A DNA stretch of 64,000 nucleotides from Moorena sp. SIO3I8. GTDB taxonomy: Bacteria > Cyanobacteriota > Cyanobacteriia > Cyanobacteriales > Coleofasciculaceae. Of this stretch, positions 1 through 7,170 are shown in pieces. The notes under the pieces are model-generated. The model worked only from the letters and a program-made list of their open reading frames with translations, had not been told where the DNA came from and ran no database searches. Made by a program: the position numbers and the translations under genes. The first letter of the stretch is position 1, and each line of letters opens with the position of its first letter. The stretch spans positions 1 to 64,000 of the forward strand of contig NZ_JAAHHW010000001.1 of NCBI RefSeq assembly GCF_010692325.1. Reading direction: 5' to 3'.

Positions 1-269
1 ACATTGCCAACCATAACGTGATTGTGATCGAAGCCAAACAATCTGATCTGGTAAGGGGCTTCACTCAACTGGCGGTGGAGTTGGTTGCCCTTGATCAGTG
101 GCTCCAGTCTGACCAGAGAATTTTGTACGGCATTGTTACCACCGGAGAAGACTGGCGTTTCGGTACTTTTAATCGCCAAGAACGTTCTATACAACAAGAC
201 CCCAAGCGCTACATCGTCCCAGAAGAGCTAACCGAGTTGCTGGAAATTTTAGTCGGGATTATGAATTGA
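1..269 (+). CDS. Partial nuclease-fold-like hypothetical protein (3' end)
   Basis: The reading frame is already open at the first base of the window, so only the last ~89 residues are present. The visible start contains VIVIEAKQSD, which resembles the E-x-K half of a PD-(D/E)XK nuclease core as seen in many cyanobacterial restriction-endonuclease-like proteins. It is followed by helical sequence with LALDQW-like and ILYGIVTTGEDW segments, typical of that fold's C-terminal half. The rest of the active site lies outside the window, so activity cannot be judged. The fold call is inference from one short motif. Confidence 0.55.
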   Translation, partial: IANHNVIVIEAKQSDLVRGFTQLAVELVALDQWLQSDQRILYGIVTTGEDWRFGTFNRQERSIQQDPKRYIVPEELTELLEILVGIMN

Positions 270-302
270 AACGGTTAATTAATTATAGTGGTTTTTAATT
301 AG

Positions 303-351
303 GGAATCGGGAATCGGGAATCGGGAATCGGGAATCGGGAATCGGGAATCA
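303..351. repeat. Heptamer tandem repeat (GGGAATC)n
   Basis: About seven head-to-tail copies of GGGAATC lie just before the HicB-like gene. This matches the short tandemly repeated repetitive (STRR) class known from filamentous cyanobacteria, with 7-bp units. Confidence 0.9.
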
Positions 352-393
352 GAGGGGAGTAGAGACTTAGATAATTTACAGAAATAAATACAG

Positions 394-609
394 ATGAAAA
401 ACCACTATAGTATCTTAATTCAATGGTCAGAGCAAGACCAAACCTACATTGCTAGTTTACCAGAATTTGGTCCTTATGCTCATACCCATGGCAGCAGCTA
501 CGAAGAGGCTCTCAAAAATGCTAAAGAAGTGTTAGAGCTTTTGGTAGAAGATTACCAAGCTAGAGGTCAAGAGTTACCTTTATTAAATTATTCAAAAATA
601 ACCGTTTAA
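394..609 (+). CDS. HicB-like antitoxin domain protein
   Basis: This 71-residue protein begins with a beta strand (YSILIQWSEQDQTYIASLPE) followed by a G-x-S-YEEAL-x-NAKEVLELL helix. That is the pattern of the partially degraded RNase-H-like HicB fold. HicB proteins usually neutralise the HicA mRNA interferase and repress their own operon. There is no HicA ORF on either side and no C-terminal DNA-binding domain, so this is a short stand-alone HicB-like protein, as is frequent in cyanobacteria. The start is the only ATG in frame, and a 7-bp tandem repeat ends about 40 bp upstream. Family assignment is fairly safe; an antitoxin role is not shown. Confidence 0.75.
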   Translation: MKNHYSILIQWSEQDQTYIASLPEFGPYAHTHGSSYEEALKNAKEVLELLVEDYQARGQELPLLNYSKITV

Positions 610-747
610 TTAAAGATTACAAAAACCGACTTTGCCACTGCTGATTTTTTCTTGATTATACAGCATCAGCGCAATTTCAAGTTTGAATTCATCCTCAGTC
701 ATTTGGCTTTACGGGACAGACTGTCCCAATACTTGCTACCGAATTCT

Positions 748-796
748 AAATTCTTCATTCTTCATTCTTCATTCTTCATTCTTCATTCTTCATTCT
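748..796. repeat. Heptamer tandem repeat (CATTCTT)n overlapping a gene end
   Basis: About six to seven copies of a 7-bp CATTCTT unit. The repeat runs into the last codon and stop of the minus-strand gene at 790-1038, so the repeat has supplied or replaced that gene's terminus. Confidence 0.85.
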
Positions 797-1038
797 AAAC
801 TGACTCCACCCACAACTGGATTGTCTCCAAGTCCCCAAATGGGATCATCTACACTATTGCTATTTTCTTGTAGCTGTTGATTGTTTTGCTGTAACTGTTT
901 AATTTTTACAATTTCATGATGCAAGGCTAATACAACTAATTCCTCAAGATTCTTTACTAGTCCTGTCTGAATTAGTTCTTCTGTAGTTTTCAGCAAATCT
1001 GTGGGTAAACTTAAAGTGATTTGATTGACGTTTTCCAT
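790..1038 (-). CDS. Small antitoxin-like protein (ribbon-helix-helix-like N-terminus)
   Basis: This 82-residue protein starts MENVNQITLSLPTDLLKTTE, then a helix (LIQTGLVKNLEELVVLALHHEIVKIKQLQQNNQQ). A short N-terminal strand with alternating hydrophobic residues and two helices resembles a CopG/ribbon-helix-helix DNA-binding domain of the antitoxin type, followed by a Gln/Asn-rich helix. The C-terminus (DDPIWGLGDNPVVGGVSLE) resembles the tail of cyanobacterial RHH antitoxin-like proteins. No toxin gene is adjacent: the downstream side is a tandem repeat. The fold is inferred by pattern only. Confidence 0.6.
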   Translation of the reverse strand: MENVNQITLSLPTDLLKTTEELIQTGLVKNLEELVVLALHHEIVKIKQLQQNNQQLQENSNSVDDPIWGLGDNPVVGGVSLE

Positions 1039-2119
1039 GGATAGTATTGTTTGGATGAGAGTGTTGATTATTATTGATTGAGCTTACCTATAGTCTAGGT
1101 GAGTTAGCAAAACGAAACTTGCCCATGATTAAGCTAACATTAGCTTAGCGCAATTCTTCCCCATGGCACAGGCATCAACTGAATCCTAACACTGGTTCAC
1201 TTCACACCCAGTAAAGCTAATCATAATTCCTCTATCCTTGATTAACTCTTCCCTACTCCCTACTCCCTACTCCCTACTCCCTTTTCCCTACCTCCACCAT
1301 CGACTAACATCATCAACCGCTGCCACCGTTTCTCTTAGGGCTTCAATACCCCCAAACTTGATGATTAAAGGAGCTAATTGAGGAAGAGCTTTAATAAAAT
1401 TGGGACGGGTTAGACTAGCTATCCCTCTTTTGTCAGTCTCCGGGACACCAATCTTCAGAAGTATTATCAGTCAATCAATACAAGCTATTCTATTAGAAAA
1501 AATTGGATACTGTATTTGTTGCTAGAAAAAAATCTGGTAATCCCTTGAACTACAAAAGTTCTAGAATTTAGAAAAGACAAAAGATTTCGGAGAGTGACAG
1601 AAGAGGGATAACGGGCAAGATGCCCATTCCACCCACCGGGTCAAACAGCTTTAATGAGATGCACCCTGACACTTTCGAGCTTTGTAGGCGGCGAGAGTCT
1701 GTTTTAAGCTGCCCAAATTGGTTCAATCGAGACCCTTGTGACGCTGGGTTCTTTCCACACGGGGCTCTAGCTGCTGAGATGTCAGCACAAGCAAGCCATA
1801 AGCCCTTTGACATGATCAGCGATCGCGAAATAAAAACTTTTGCTGATCTTCAGGTTAACCCGTTGGGCTGCTGGGAGGTAGCCTCAACAGTGACCAAACT
1901 AATATATAACTTACCTGAATATTTGTCAAGTACATTTTATACAAAAAAATATTAAATTCCCCTGAGATATAGCTTTTCCATTTGAGATGTAAACAGAGGA
2001 TTGAGGAAACAAGGGAATCTAAAATAGACAACAAGCACTATTATAAAAGAAATACAATGATTTTTTGGGGTTATTCTAAATCAGCCTTATAGTTCACGAG
2101 CTATTTGTAAATTTTATTT
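1039..2119. other. Gene-poor stretch with repeats
   Basis: I see no convincing intact gene here. It contains a CCCTACT heptamer array near 1250-1282, a probable degraded coding fragment (separate entry), and a GGGCAAGATGCCC palindrome near 1614. An open frame at 1620-1955 has no family resemblance. 1970-2120 is A/T-rich. Confidence 0.6.
1288..1450 (-). pseudogene. Degraded C-terminal coding fragment
   Basis: On the minus strand a frame of about 46 codons ends in TAG at 1288-1290 and reads like real protein: ...LTRPNFIKALPQLAPLI, then IKFGGIEALRETVAAVDDV and SRWWR. The frame is closed upstream by a TGA and has no ATG, GTG or TTG at its head. It therefore looks like the surviving tail of a gene whose 5' part has been lost. 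I do not recognise the family. The tandem repeat at 1250-1282 begins right after its stop. Confidence 0.35.
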
Positions 2120-2750
2120 ATTCGAATACAAAAAAAATACAAAGGCTAAGGTTAGCACACAATCTTGACAAGATGGTCTAGTATAAGAGTAAAATAATGG
2201 TTAACTAATTCCTGGAAAAATACGGCTAAGTGGCAAGAGAGCGAATAGCTCCACTTCCTGATAGGCTCAAGGGAGTTAGTGTAACGATAAGCCAGGTCAA
2301 TTTCACATAGGGGTTAGACTCATTTAAGCTCAGGGCTTAATCTACGTCGAAAGCAGGGTAAGCGCAAGAAAAAATGGCTCATAATGTGCATTGGCTGGAT
2401 ATCGGTTGCTCGTGGCTCAAAACCCCTATCATCTCGTAGAACTGTACTCGCAATAGAGTTAAGTTATTGATAATTGTGCCGTCTTTTTATCAATGAGCCA
2501 CAACTTATTGATTCTTGCGCTTACCCTGATGCCGAAAGGCCTATTAACTCTTAGCCCAAGGCCAAAAAATTTAATTAATTTATGAACCTGCTAGGTTTTT
2601 TGTGCTAATTCCTAATGAGCACAGATAACCGAGATTGTAGGTATCCATCGACAGGTCTTGGAATCAATTCCTTGGCCATGATTCCCATACCACTGTGGAT
2701 TGCCACAGCTGCTAGTGGGAAAGTATTTATTCTTATTCTAATTATTACTA
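2120..2750 (+). promoter_or_regulatory. Upstream leader of amt copy 1 (duplicated with the gene)
   Basis: From about 2120 to 2350 the sequence is recognisably the same as 6776-7012 ahead of amt copy 2. The shared blocks are AAAGGCTAAGGTTAGCA, a TTGACA followed 11 bp later by TATAAGAGTAA, then AACT-N-ATTCCTGGAA-like and AAGCCA(A/G)GTCAAT blocks. Conservation after duplication suggests a promoter or leader. I could not find a convincing NtcA site (GTA-N8-TAC). The immediate pre-start sequence ATTACTAATGTCT is also shared, and no strong Shine-Dalgarno sequence is visible in either copy. Confidence 0.5.
2353..2532. mobile_element. MITE-like element in amt copy 1 leader
   Basis: The ends form a long inverted repeat: GCAGGGTAAGCGCAAGAA at 2353-2370 and its near-complement TTCTTGCGCTTACCCTGATGC at 2512-2532. 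Homology continues inward (TGGCTCAT on both arms). The equivalent position in the duplicated leader of amt copy 2 lacks the element. The flanks carry a CGAAAG direct repeat, a possible target duplication. It has no ORF, so it would be a non-autonomous element. The parent family is unknown to me. Confidence 0.65.
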
Positions 2751-4286
2751 ATGTCTCGACAAAAGCGCAAAAGGTCAAGGTGCAGCAGCGGTTGGAGGCT
2801 GCAAAGCTGGAAAGTTTGCTTGCCCGCGATCGCAATCATCATTTTGTTGTGTGCCGAGGTAGCAGTAGCCCAGAATCCACCTTCTGAGCTTACATCTCTC
2901 CAAAACCAGCTTAAATCTCTCCAAAACCAGGTTAAATTTCTCGAAATCGCCCTGGATACTATCTGGGTGATATTCACTGGTTGTTTAGTGTTCTTTATGA
3001 ACGCGGGCTTTGGGATGTTGGAGGCTGGTCTTTGCCGCCAAAAGAACGCCGCCAACATTTTGACTAAAAACCTGATTGTGTTTGCCCTGTCTACAGCCGC
3101 TTACTGGGCAGTTGGCTTTGCTTTCATGTTTGGCAATGGGAACCCTTTTATAGGTTTGAGTGGCTTTTACCTTAAAAGTAACGATGTCTTCGATTCACTA
3201 AAAGATATTGGTATACCCCTCAACGCCAAGTTCTTTTTTCAACTGGTTTTGGCTGGAACTGCTGCCACTATTGTCTCTGGAGCAGTGGCTGAACGCATCA
3301 AATTTGCGGCGTTTTGTCTGTTCAGCCTTCTCCTGGTGGCAATCATTTACCCCATCACGGGTCACTGGATTTGGGGAGGAGGCTGGCTAGGAGGAGGCTG
3401 GCTAGAATGGCTGAAATTTTGGGACTTTGCTGGTTCAACCGTAGTTCACTCCGTAGGCGGTGGCTCTGCCTTAGTGGGTGTTTACCTTCTCGGACCACGC
3501 AAGGGTAAATATATAGATGGCGTGTCCTATGGGCTGTCCGGACACAATCTCAGCCTCGCGATTCTAGGTTGCTTTATTTTATGGCTAGGCTGGTTTGGTT
3601 TTAACCCGGGCTCAACGATGGAATTAGATCCCAAGGCAATTAGCCATATTGTCCTGACGACGAATACAGCAGCATGTGCAGGGGGTATTGCCGCAGCTAT
3701 AGCTACCTGGTTGAACCCATGGGATCTTAACAGTAAGCCTGACCCCACTATGATTATTAACGGAGTACTGTCGGGTTTGGTAGCCATTACCGCATCCTGT
3801 CGATTCGTTACCATTGATAGCGCTATCGCTATAGGTCTGCTGGCAGGAATAATTGTGGTCTTCTCAGTGGAATTTTGGGACAGGATGGAAATTGATGATC
3901 CAGTAGGTGCTATTTCTGTCCATCTTGTCGGTGGAGTCTGGGGAACCCTGGCTTTAGGCCTTTTCAGTGAAGGAAGTGAAGGAGCTGGTGCTTTGTATAG
4001 TGATGGTCCAGTAGCAGGACTATTCCGTGGTGGCGGGATAGATAGTATCCGGCAGCTTTCTATTCAACTACTTGGCATTGTTGCAGTAGGTCTGTCAACG
4101 GTTGTCCTGAGCTTGCTGGCTTGGTTATTCGTTAAAAGCATACTTTCCTCAAGTCTGAGGGTTACAGAAAAAGCAGAACGTGAGGGTCTAGATTTCCACG
4201 AACACCGTATGAGCGCCTACAGTGGCTTTTTGTTTAAGGCAGATGTCAAGGAATCAGCGCTCAAGGATCCCCCAAGAAAGAATTAA
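2751..4286 (+). CDS. amt: Ammonium transporter, Amt family (copy 1)
   Basis: This 511-residue membrane channel for ammonium starts with a positive N-terminus and a signal-like segment (about residues 23-40, ending AEVAVAQ). A short heptad-like stretch (LTSLQNQLKSLQNQVKFLE) precedes the 11 membrane helices. Both pore histidines are present (H233 in STVVHSVGGG and H391 in GAISVHLVGG), as are the HWIWGGG segment and FWDFAGS. A 15-bp tandem duplication doubles GGGWL after the HWIWGGG segment and is shared with copy 2. The C-terminal tail reads GLDFHEHRMSAY where E. coli AmtB has GLDVNSHGENAY, so the PII-contacting tail is altered. It lies 42 bp upstream of a GTPase gene, likely co-transcribed. 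Confidence 0.97.
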   Translation: MSRQKRKRSRCSSGWRLQSWKVCLPAIAIIILLCAEVAVAQNPPSELTSLQNQLKSLQNQVKFLEIALDTIWVIFTGCLVFFMNAGFGMLEAGLCRQKNAANILTKNLIVFALSTAAYWAVGFAFMFGNGNPFIGLSGFYLKSNDVFDSLKDIGIPLNAKFFFQLVLAGTAATIVSGAVAERIKFAAFCLFSLLLVAIIYPITGHWIWGGGWLGGGWLEWLKFWDFAGSTVVHSVGGGSALVGVYLLGPRKGKYIDGVSYGLSGHNLSLAILGCFILWLGWFGFNPGSTMELDPKAISHIVLTTNTAACAGGIAAAIATWLNPWDLNSKPDPTMIINGVLSGLVAITASCRFVTIDSAIAIGLLAGIIVVFSVEFWDRMEIDDPVGAISVHLVGGVWGTLALGLFSEGSEGAGALYSDGPVAGLFRGGGIDSIRQLSIQLLGIVAVGLSTVVLSLLAWLFVKSILSSSLRVTEKAEREGLDFHEHRMSAYSGFLFKADVKESALKDPPRKN

Positions 4287-4328
4287 CAAACTAAAGAATT
4301 AGCAAACTAAAGAGTTAGGAGAGTAATC

Positions 4329-5570
4329 ATGGCGATTATGGACGATAATCTCAATAAAACCGTTGAAAAAATTAACGATGAGCTGAAGAACATCCTTGAA
4401 GAAATGAAAGCTCCCAATATAGCCATAATTGGTAAGACTGGTACGGGAAAAAGTACTCTTATCAATAAGGTATTTGGTATAGAAAAAGCCGAAACAAATG
4501 CGGGATGGCCTGTAACTAAATCCTTCAATTTTTACACTCCAGAACATAGTTCTGTCGATACACGTAAACCCATGAATTTATACGATTCAGCCGGTTATGA
4601 AGCGAATAAAGAACAGGAATTTAAAGAAAATCTGTTTAATTTTCTAAATACCAAACAATCTGAAGGATTACCATCACAAATACACTTGATTTGGTATGTT
4701 ATAAATGCGGCTTCAAAAAGATTTGAAGACTTCGATGCGGATATCATTAACGAAATAAATCGATTAAAAATTCCTGTGATCATAGTCTTGTCTCAGTGCG
4801 ATATTGTCAGCAATGAAGATATTAATAAGCTTACAAATGTGATTAAGAAATGTAATTTTGAGAAAGCTTATCACATTCTTGAGGTAGCTGCTAAACCTTT
4901 AAATAGTAATAATAAAAAAATTGAATCTTTTGGACTTAAAGAACTGGTAGATAAAACCATTGAGTTATTACCAACTATATATTCAGATGCCATTATTGCC
5001 AACCAAATAGTCAAGATTGGAGACAAAAAGAAGGTAGCCTGGAAATACATTGCTGCTGCTGCTACAACTTGCTTTGTATCTGGGCTTGTTCCTATTCCGC
5101 TTTCAGCGGTCATAGCCATGATTTCCTCTCAAGTTAATCTTCTAAAAGAAATAGCGAAATTATATAATTCCGATAAGATTATCAAAATAATAGACCCAAT
5201 TACTGGTCAAACAGGCACGACAGTACTTACTATTGCAGCAGTTGGGACTTTAAACATCTCAGCAACTTTTTTGGTCGGCTTGTTTCCTCCTAGTTTTCTG
5301 GCAGCAGAGGCAGCTGCGGGAGGAGTAGCTGCTACCTATATAGTAATTATGGGACTCACGTATACGTCCGTTTGTGATAAATTATCTAAAAGGCATTTTG
5401 GTGGTTCTGAGAGTAACCAGGAAGTCAAGGATTTTATTGAAGAAACATTTAGGGAAGAATTTAATAAATATCGAAAAATTAGAGTTAATTCTCCAAAAAA
5501 ACTTGAACAAATCAAAGACGTTTTTTTATCAAATCGCCTTCAAAATATCAATAATCAAGAAATAATATAA
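4329..5570 (+). CDS. Membrane-associated GTPase, GTPase-DUF697-like
   Basis: This 413-residue protein has a GTP-binding domain of the Era/HSR1-like TRAFAC type: G1 GKTGTGKST at residues 35-43, G3 DSAGYE near 85, and a G4-like SQCD in place of N/TKxD. The C-terminal half has hydrophobic stretches around residues 235-265 (FVSGLVPIPLSAVIAMISSQ) and 295-345. The GLVPIP-plus-helix pattern resembles DUF697, which follows GTPase domains in other bacterial proteins. A good Shine-Dalgarno (TAGGAG) sits 7-8 bp before the ATG. A/T-rich codon use differs from amt, suggesting a different origin. Position between amt and a Roadblock-like gene suggests it acts with the transporter; that is inference. Confidence 0.85.
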   Translation: MAIMDDNLNKTVEKINDELKNILEEMKAPNIAIIGKTGTGKSTLINKVFGIEKAETNAGWPVTKSFNFYTPEHSSVDTRKPMNLYDSAGYEANKEQEFKENLFNFLNTKQSEGLPSQIHLIWYVINAASKRFEDFDADIINEINRLKIPVIIVLSQCDIVSNEDINKLTNVIKKCNFEKAYHILEVAAKPLNSNNKKIESFGLKELVDKTIELLPTIYSDAIIANQIVKIGDKKKVAWKYIAAAATTCFVSGLVPIPLSAVIAMISSQVNLLKEIAKLYNSDKIIKIIDPITGQTGTTVLTIAAVGTLNISATFLVGLFPPSFLAAEAAAGGVAATYIVIMGLTYTSVCDKLSKRHFGGSESNQEVKDFIEETFREEFNKYRKIRVNSPKKLEQIKDVFLSNRLQNINNQEII

Positions 5571-6011
5571 ATTCTAAACGATAAACAAAATTACGACAAA
5601 ATCATTAGGGAGTTAGTAGATGCTCATGATGACATTATAGGTGCAGTTATTATCTCCGACGAAGGGCTACCAGAAACTGATTATATAGGCGAATTATCTG
5701 AAGATGAAATTATCGAAATAGCAGAGGCAATAATCAATGTTGCTAGTATTAAACGACCCAACCGAATTTGGTTTGAATATCAAGATTTTGATCTAATTGT
5801 TGTTTTTAACGCTAAGGATTATTTATTGCTAGTTAAAGCTAAAAAAACTAATAGACTTGGGAGCCTTAGAAAGACTATTAAAAATACCTCAGAAAAGATT
5901 CAGTCTTTAGTTGACCCTAATCCAGCTTCTGGCAATGGTGATCAGCCCAGTGTTAGGCAAAATAATAATGAAAAAAGATACAGGAACAAACCGGAAAGTC
6001 CTGAATCTTAG
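5571..6011 (+). CDS. Roadblock/LC7-like small protein, copy 1, without canonical start codon
   Basis: An open frame of 146 codons directly abuts the GTPase stop (TAA at 5568-5570) and lies in the same frame. It begins ATT CTA AAC and aligns without gaps to the start of the paralogue at 8876: ATT sits exactly where that gene has ATG. Shared motifs are YD-x-I-REL-x-DD-I-GAVI, YIGEL, LLLVKAK and the tail YRNKP-SPE. The DD-I-GAVI strand, central helix, LIVVF/LLLVKAK strands and final helix (TIKNTSEKIQSL) suggest a Roadblock/LC7 fold. Either an AUU start, readthrough of the TAA, or loss of the start codon could apply. The only in-frame standard start, TTG at 5826, would delete most of the domain. 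Confidence 0.6.
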   Translation: MLNDKQNYDKIIRELVDAHDDIIGAVIISDEGLPETDYIGELSEDEIIEIAEAIINVASIKRPNRIWFEYQDFDLIVVFNAKDYLLLVKAKKTNRLGSLRKTIKNTSEKIQSLVDPNPASGNGDQPSVRQNNNEKRYRNKPESPES

Positions 6012-6413
6012 TCAGTTGCTCCACTTCCAGGGCAAAGGCATCTCCCGATCAATCGTCTTGATTATGGGTATTCAACTGAACCCTTAATAACGGGGGGCAT
6101 TTTGCCCTTGGCCTCAACTCAGATATTCCACCAAGTTTATTAATATTTACCTGTGTCTTGATGCAGTCGCAGGGAGATAGGGTTTGAGTTTTTTGTGATA
6201 ACTGAGTAGTATCAAATTTCAAGGTAAAAAAGCTTAGCTATTCTATCATCTAAACCGATTTTTTATATATTCACTGTTCCCTGTTACCTGTTCCATATTC
6301 CGTGGTATATCAAAATATAAGCCAATGAAAAATACTGTACAAATTCAACATAAGTGAGTAGACAAATCCCTAAAACTTTTATTTGTAAATAAATGTAAAA
6401 AAAAAAATACCCC
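6012..6413. other. Intergenic stretch after Roadblock-like copy 1
   Basis: No gene seen. Near 6061-6085 is a single arm (ATTATGGGTATTCAACTGAA) matching the right arm of the palindromic elements at 38331 and 54237. It is followed by a GGGGGGCATTTTGCCC hairpin-like stretch, then A/T-rich sequence. Confidence 0.5.
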
Positions 6414-6442
6414 TTGCATTTTTTCGAGGAGTTATGTATACT
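6414..6442 (+). promoter_or_regulatory. Strong sigma-70-type promoter
   Basis: TTGCAT at 6414-6419 and TATACT at 6437-6442 are separated by exactly 17 bp. Transcription would start near 6449 and run through the hairpin at 6468-6508 into the short ORF at 6538. Confidence 0.6.
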
Positions 6443-6467
6443 ATAGAAAGTGACGACCGATACTAAT

Positions 6468-6508
6468 AGCCGCGCTGGTTACAACTGTTAACCACGACCA
6501 GCGCGGCT
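6468..6508 (+). promoter_or_regulatory. GC-rich leader hairpin
   Basis: AGCCGCGCTGGT (6468-6479) pairs perfectly with ACCAGCGCGGCT (6497-6508), and the stem extends inward through TTA/TAA. Just downstream, CTCCT-AAAA-AGGAG (about 6516-6528) could fold and hide the ribosome-binding site of the next ORF. It could instead be a terminator, but no T-run follows. Confidence 0.6.
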
Positions 6509-6537
6509 TTCCTCCCTCCTAAAAAGGAGTTACTTCC

Positions 6538-6663
6538 ATGATGCAAAAAAAAATCACGATCATCAATCCTCGCTGGCTACATCTCAGTAAGCATTCAGCT
6601 TATGCACTACGGGCACGCTACGCGAACAGTTATCAGCTTATGGGCGATGGGCACGCTAGCTGA
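6538..6663 (+). CDS. Short ORF with strong ribosome-binding site, truncated by repeats
   Basis: This 41-codon frame starts MMQKKITIINPRWLHLSK and has AAGGAG 8 bp before its ATG, a clear upstream promoter and a leader hairpin. The second half of the peptide (ALRARYANSYQL) is encoded by dispersed repeat sequence containing CACGCTACGCGAAC. This suggests that a longer gene was cut by repeat insertion, leaving a well-expressed stub. I do not recognise the product. Confidence 0.35.
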   Translation: MMQKKITIINPRWLHLSKHSAYALRARYANSYQLMGDGHAS

Positions 6664-7170
6664 CGGCTGACGGCACCTCAAGTAGCGTGAGCTTTTAGCT
6701 CACGGCTGACCGCTGACTGCTGACTGCTGACTGCTGAATAATTAAATTTTACGATAGTAAAAAAACAGGAATATATTTCGACGAATAAAAAAAGAAAAAG
6801 GCTAAGGTTAGCATACAACATTGACAATATCCTCTACTATAAGAGTAAGATAGAGCTTAACTGCTTCCTGGAACAACACTGTCAAGTGCCCAGGTAACAA
6901 ATAGATTCAGTTACTCATAGAATCAAGGGAACTAGTGTAAGGATAAGCCAAGTCAATGGTCACTCATGACTTAGGCTGATTTAAGATTAGGGTGTTATCT
7001 ACGCCAAAATTTTATCTACGCTAAAAGAGTTTTCACTAGTAGCCTAAGGCCAAAAAAAATTAATTAATTCAGGGGTCTACGCTGAAAGCTGAAAGCTGAC
7101 GGCTGAAAGCTGACGGCTGAATGCTTACAAGTATTGATTTTTATTCTAAGCACTAAACCTTTGATTACTA
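6664..7170 (+). promoter_or_regulatory. Repeats and duplicated leader of amt copy 2
   Basis: 6664-6740 is built of GCTGACT/GGCTGAC heptamers and a gagcttttagctc inverted repeat. From about 6776 the sequence parallels 2120-2350 ahead of amt copy 1, including TTGACA-N11-TATAAGAGTAAGAT, but without the MITE-like insertion found there. A second block of CTGAAAG/CTGACGG units (7078-7125) lies just before the gene. Confidence 0.5.

Noticed and set aside
303-351. CRISPR array
   Set aside because: Here and elsewhere the repeats are 7-15 bp head-to-tail units without unique spacers; no cas genes in the window.
1620-1955. 111-codon plus-strand open frame
   Set aside because: Cysteine/Pro-rich, no family resemblance, overlaps an open frame on the other strand and a GGGCAAGATGCCC intergenic repeat.
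2120-2350. NtcA binding site ahead of amt
   Set aside because: Expected for ammonium transporters, but no GTA-N8-TAC with a suitable -10 was found in either duplicated leader.
6468-6508. Plain intrinsic terminator
   Set aside because: Strong stem, but followed by CCTCCCTCC, not a T-run, and by a ribosome site and ATG; leader hairpin preferred.
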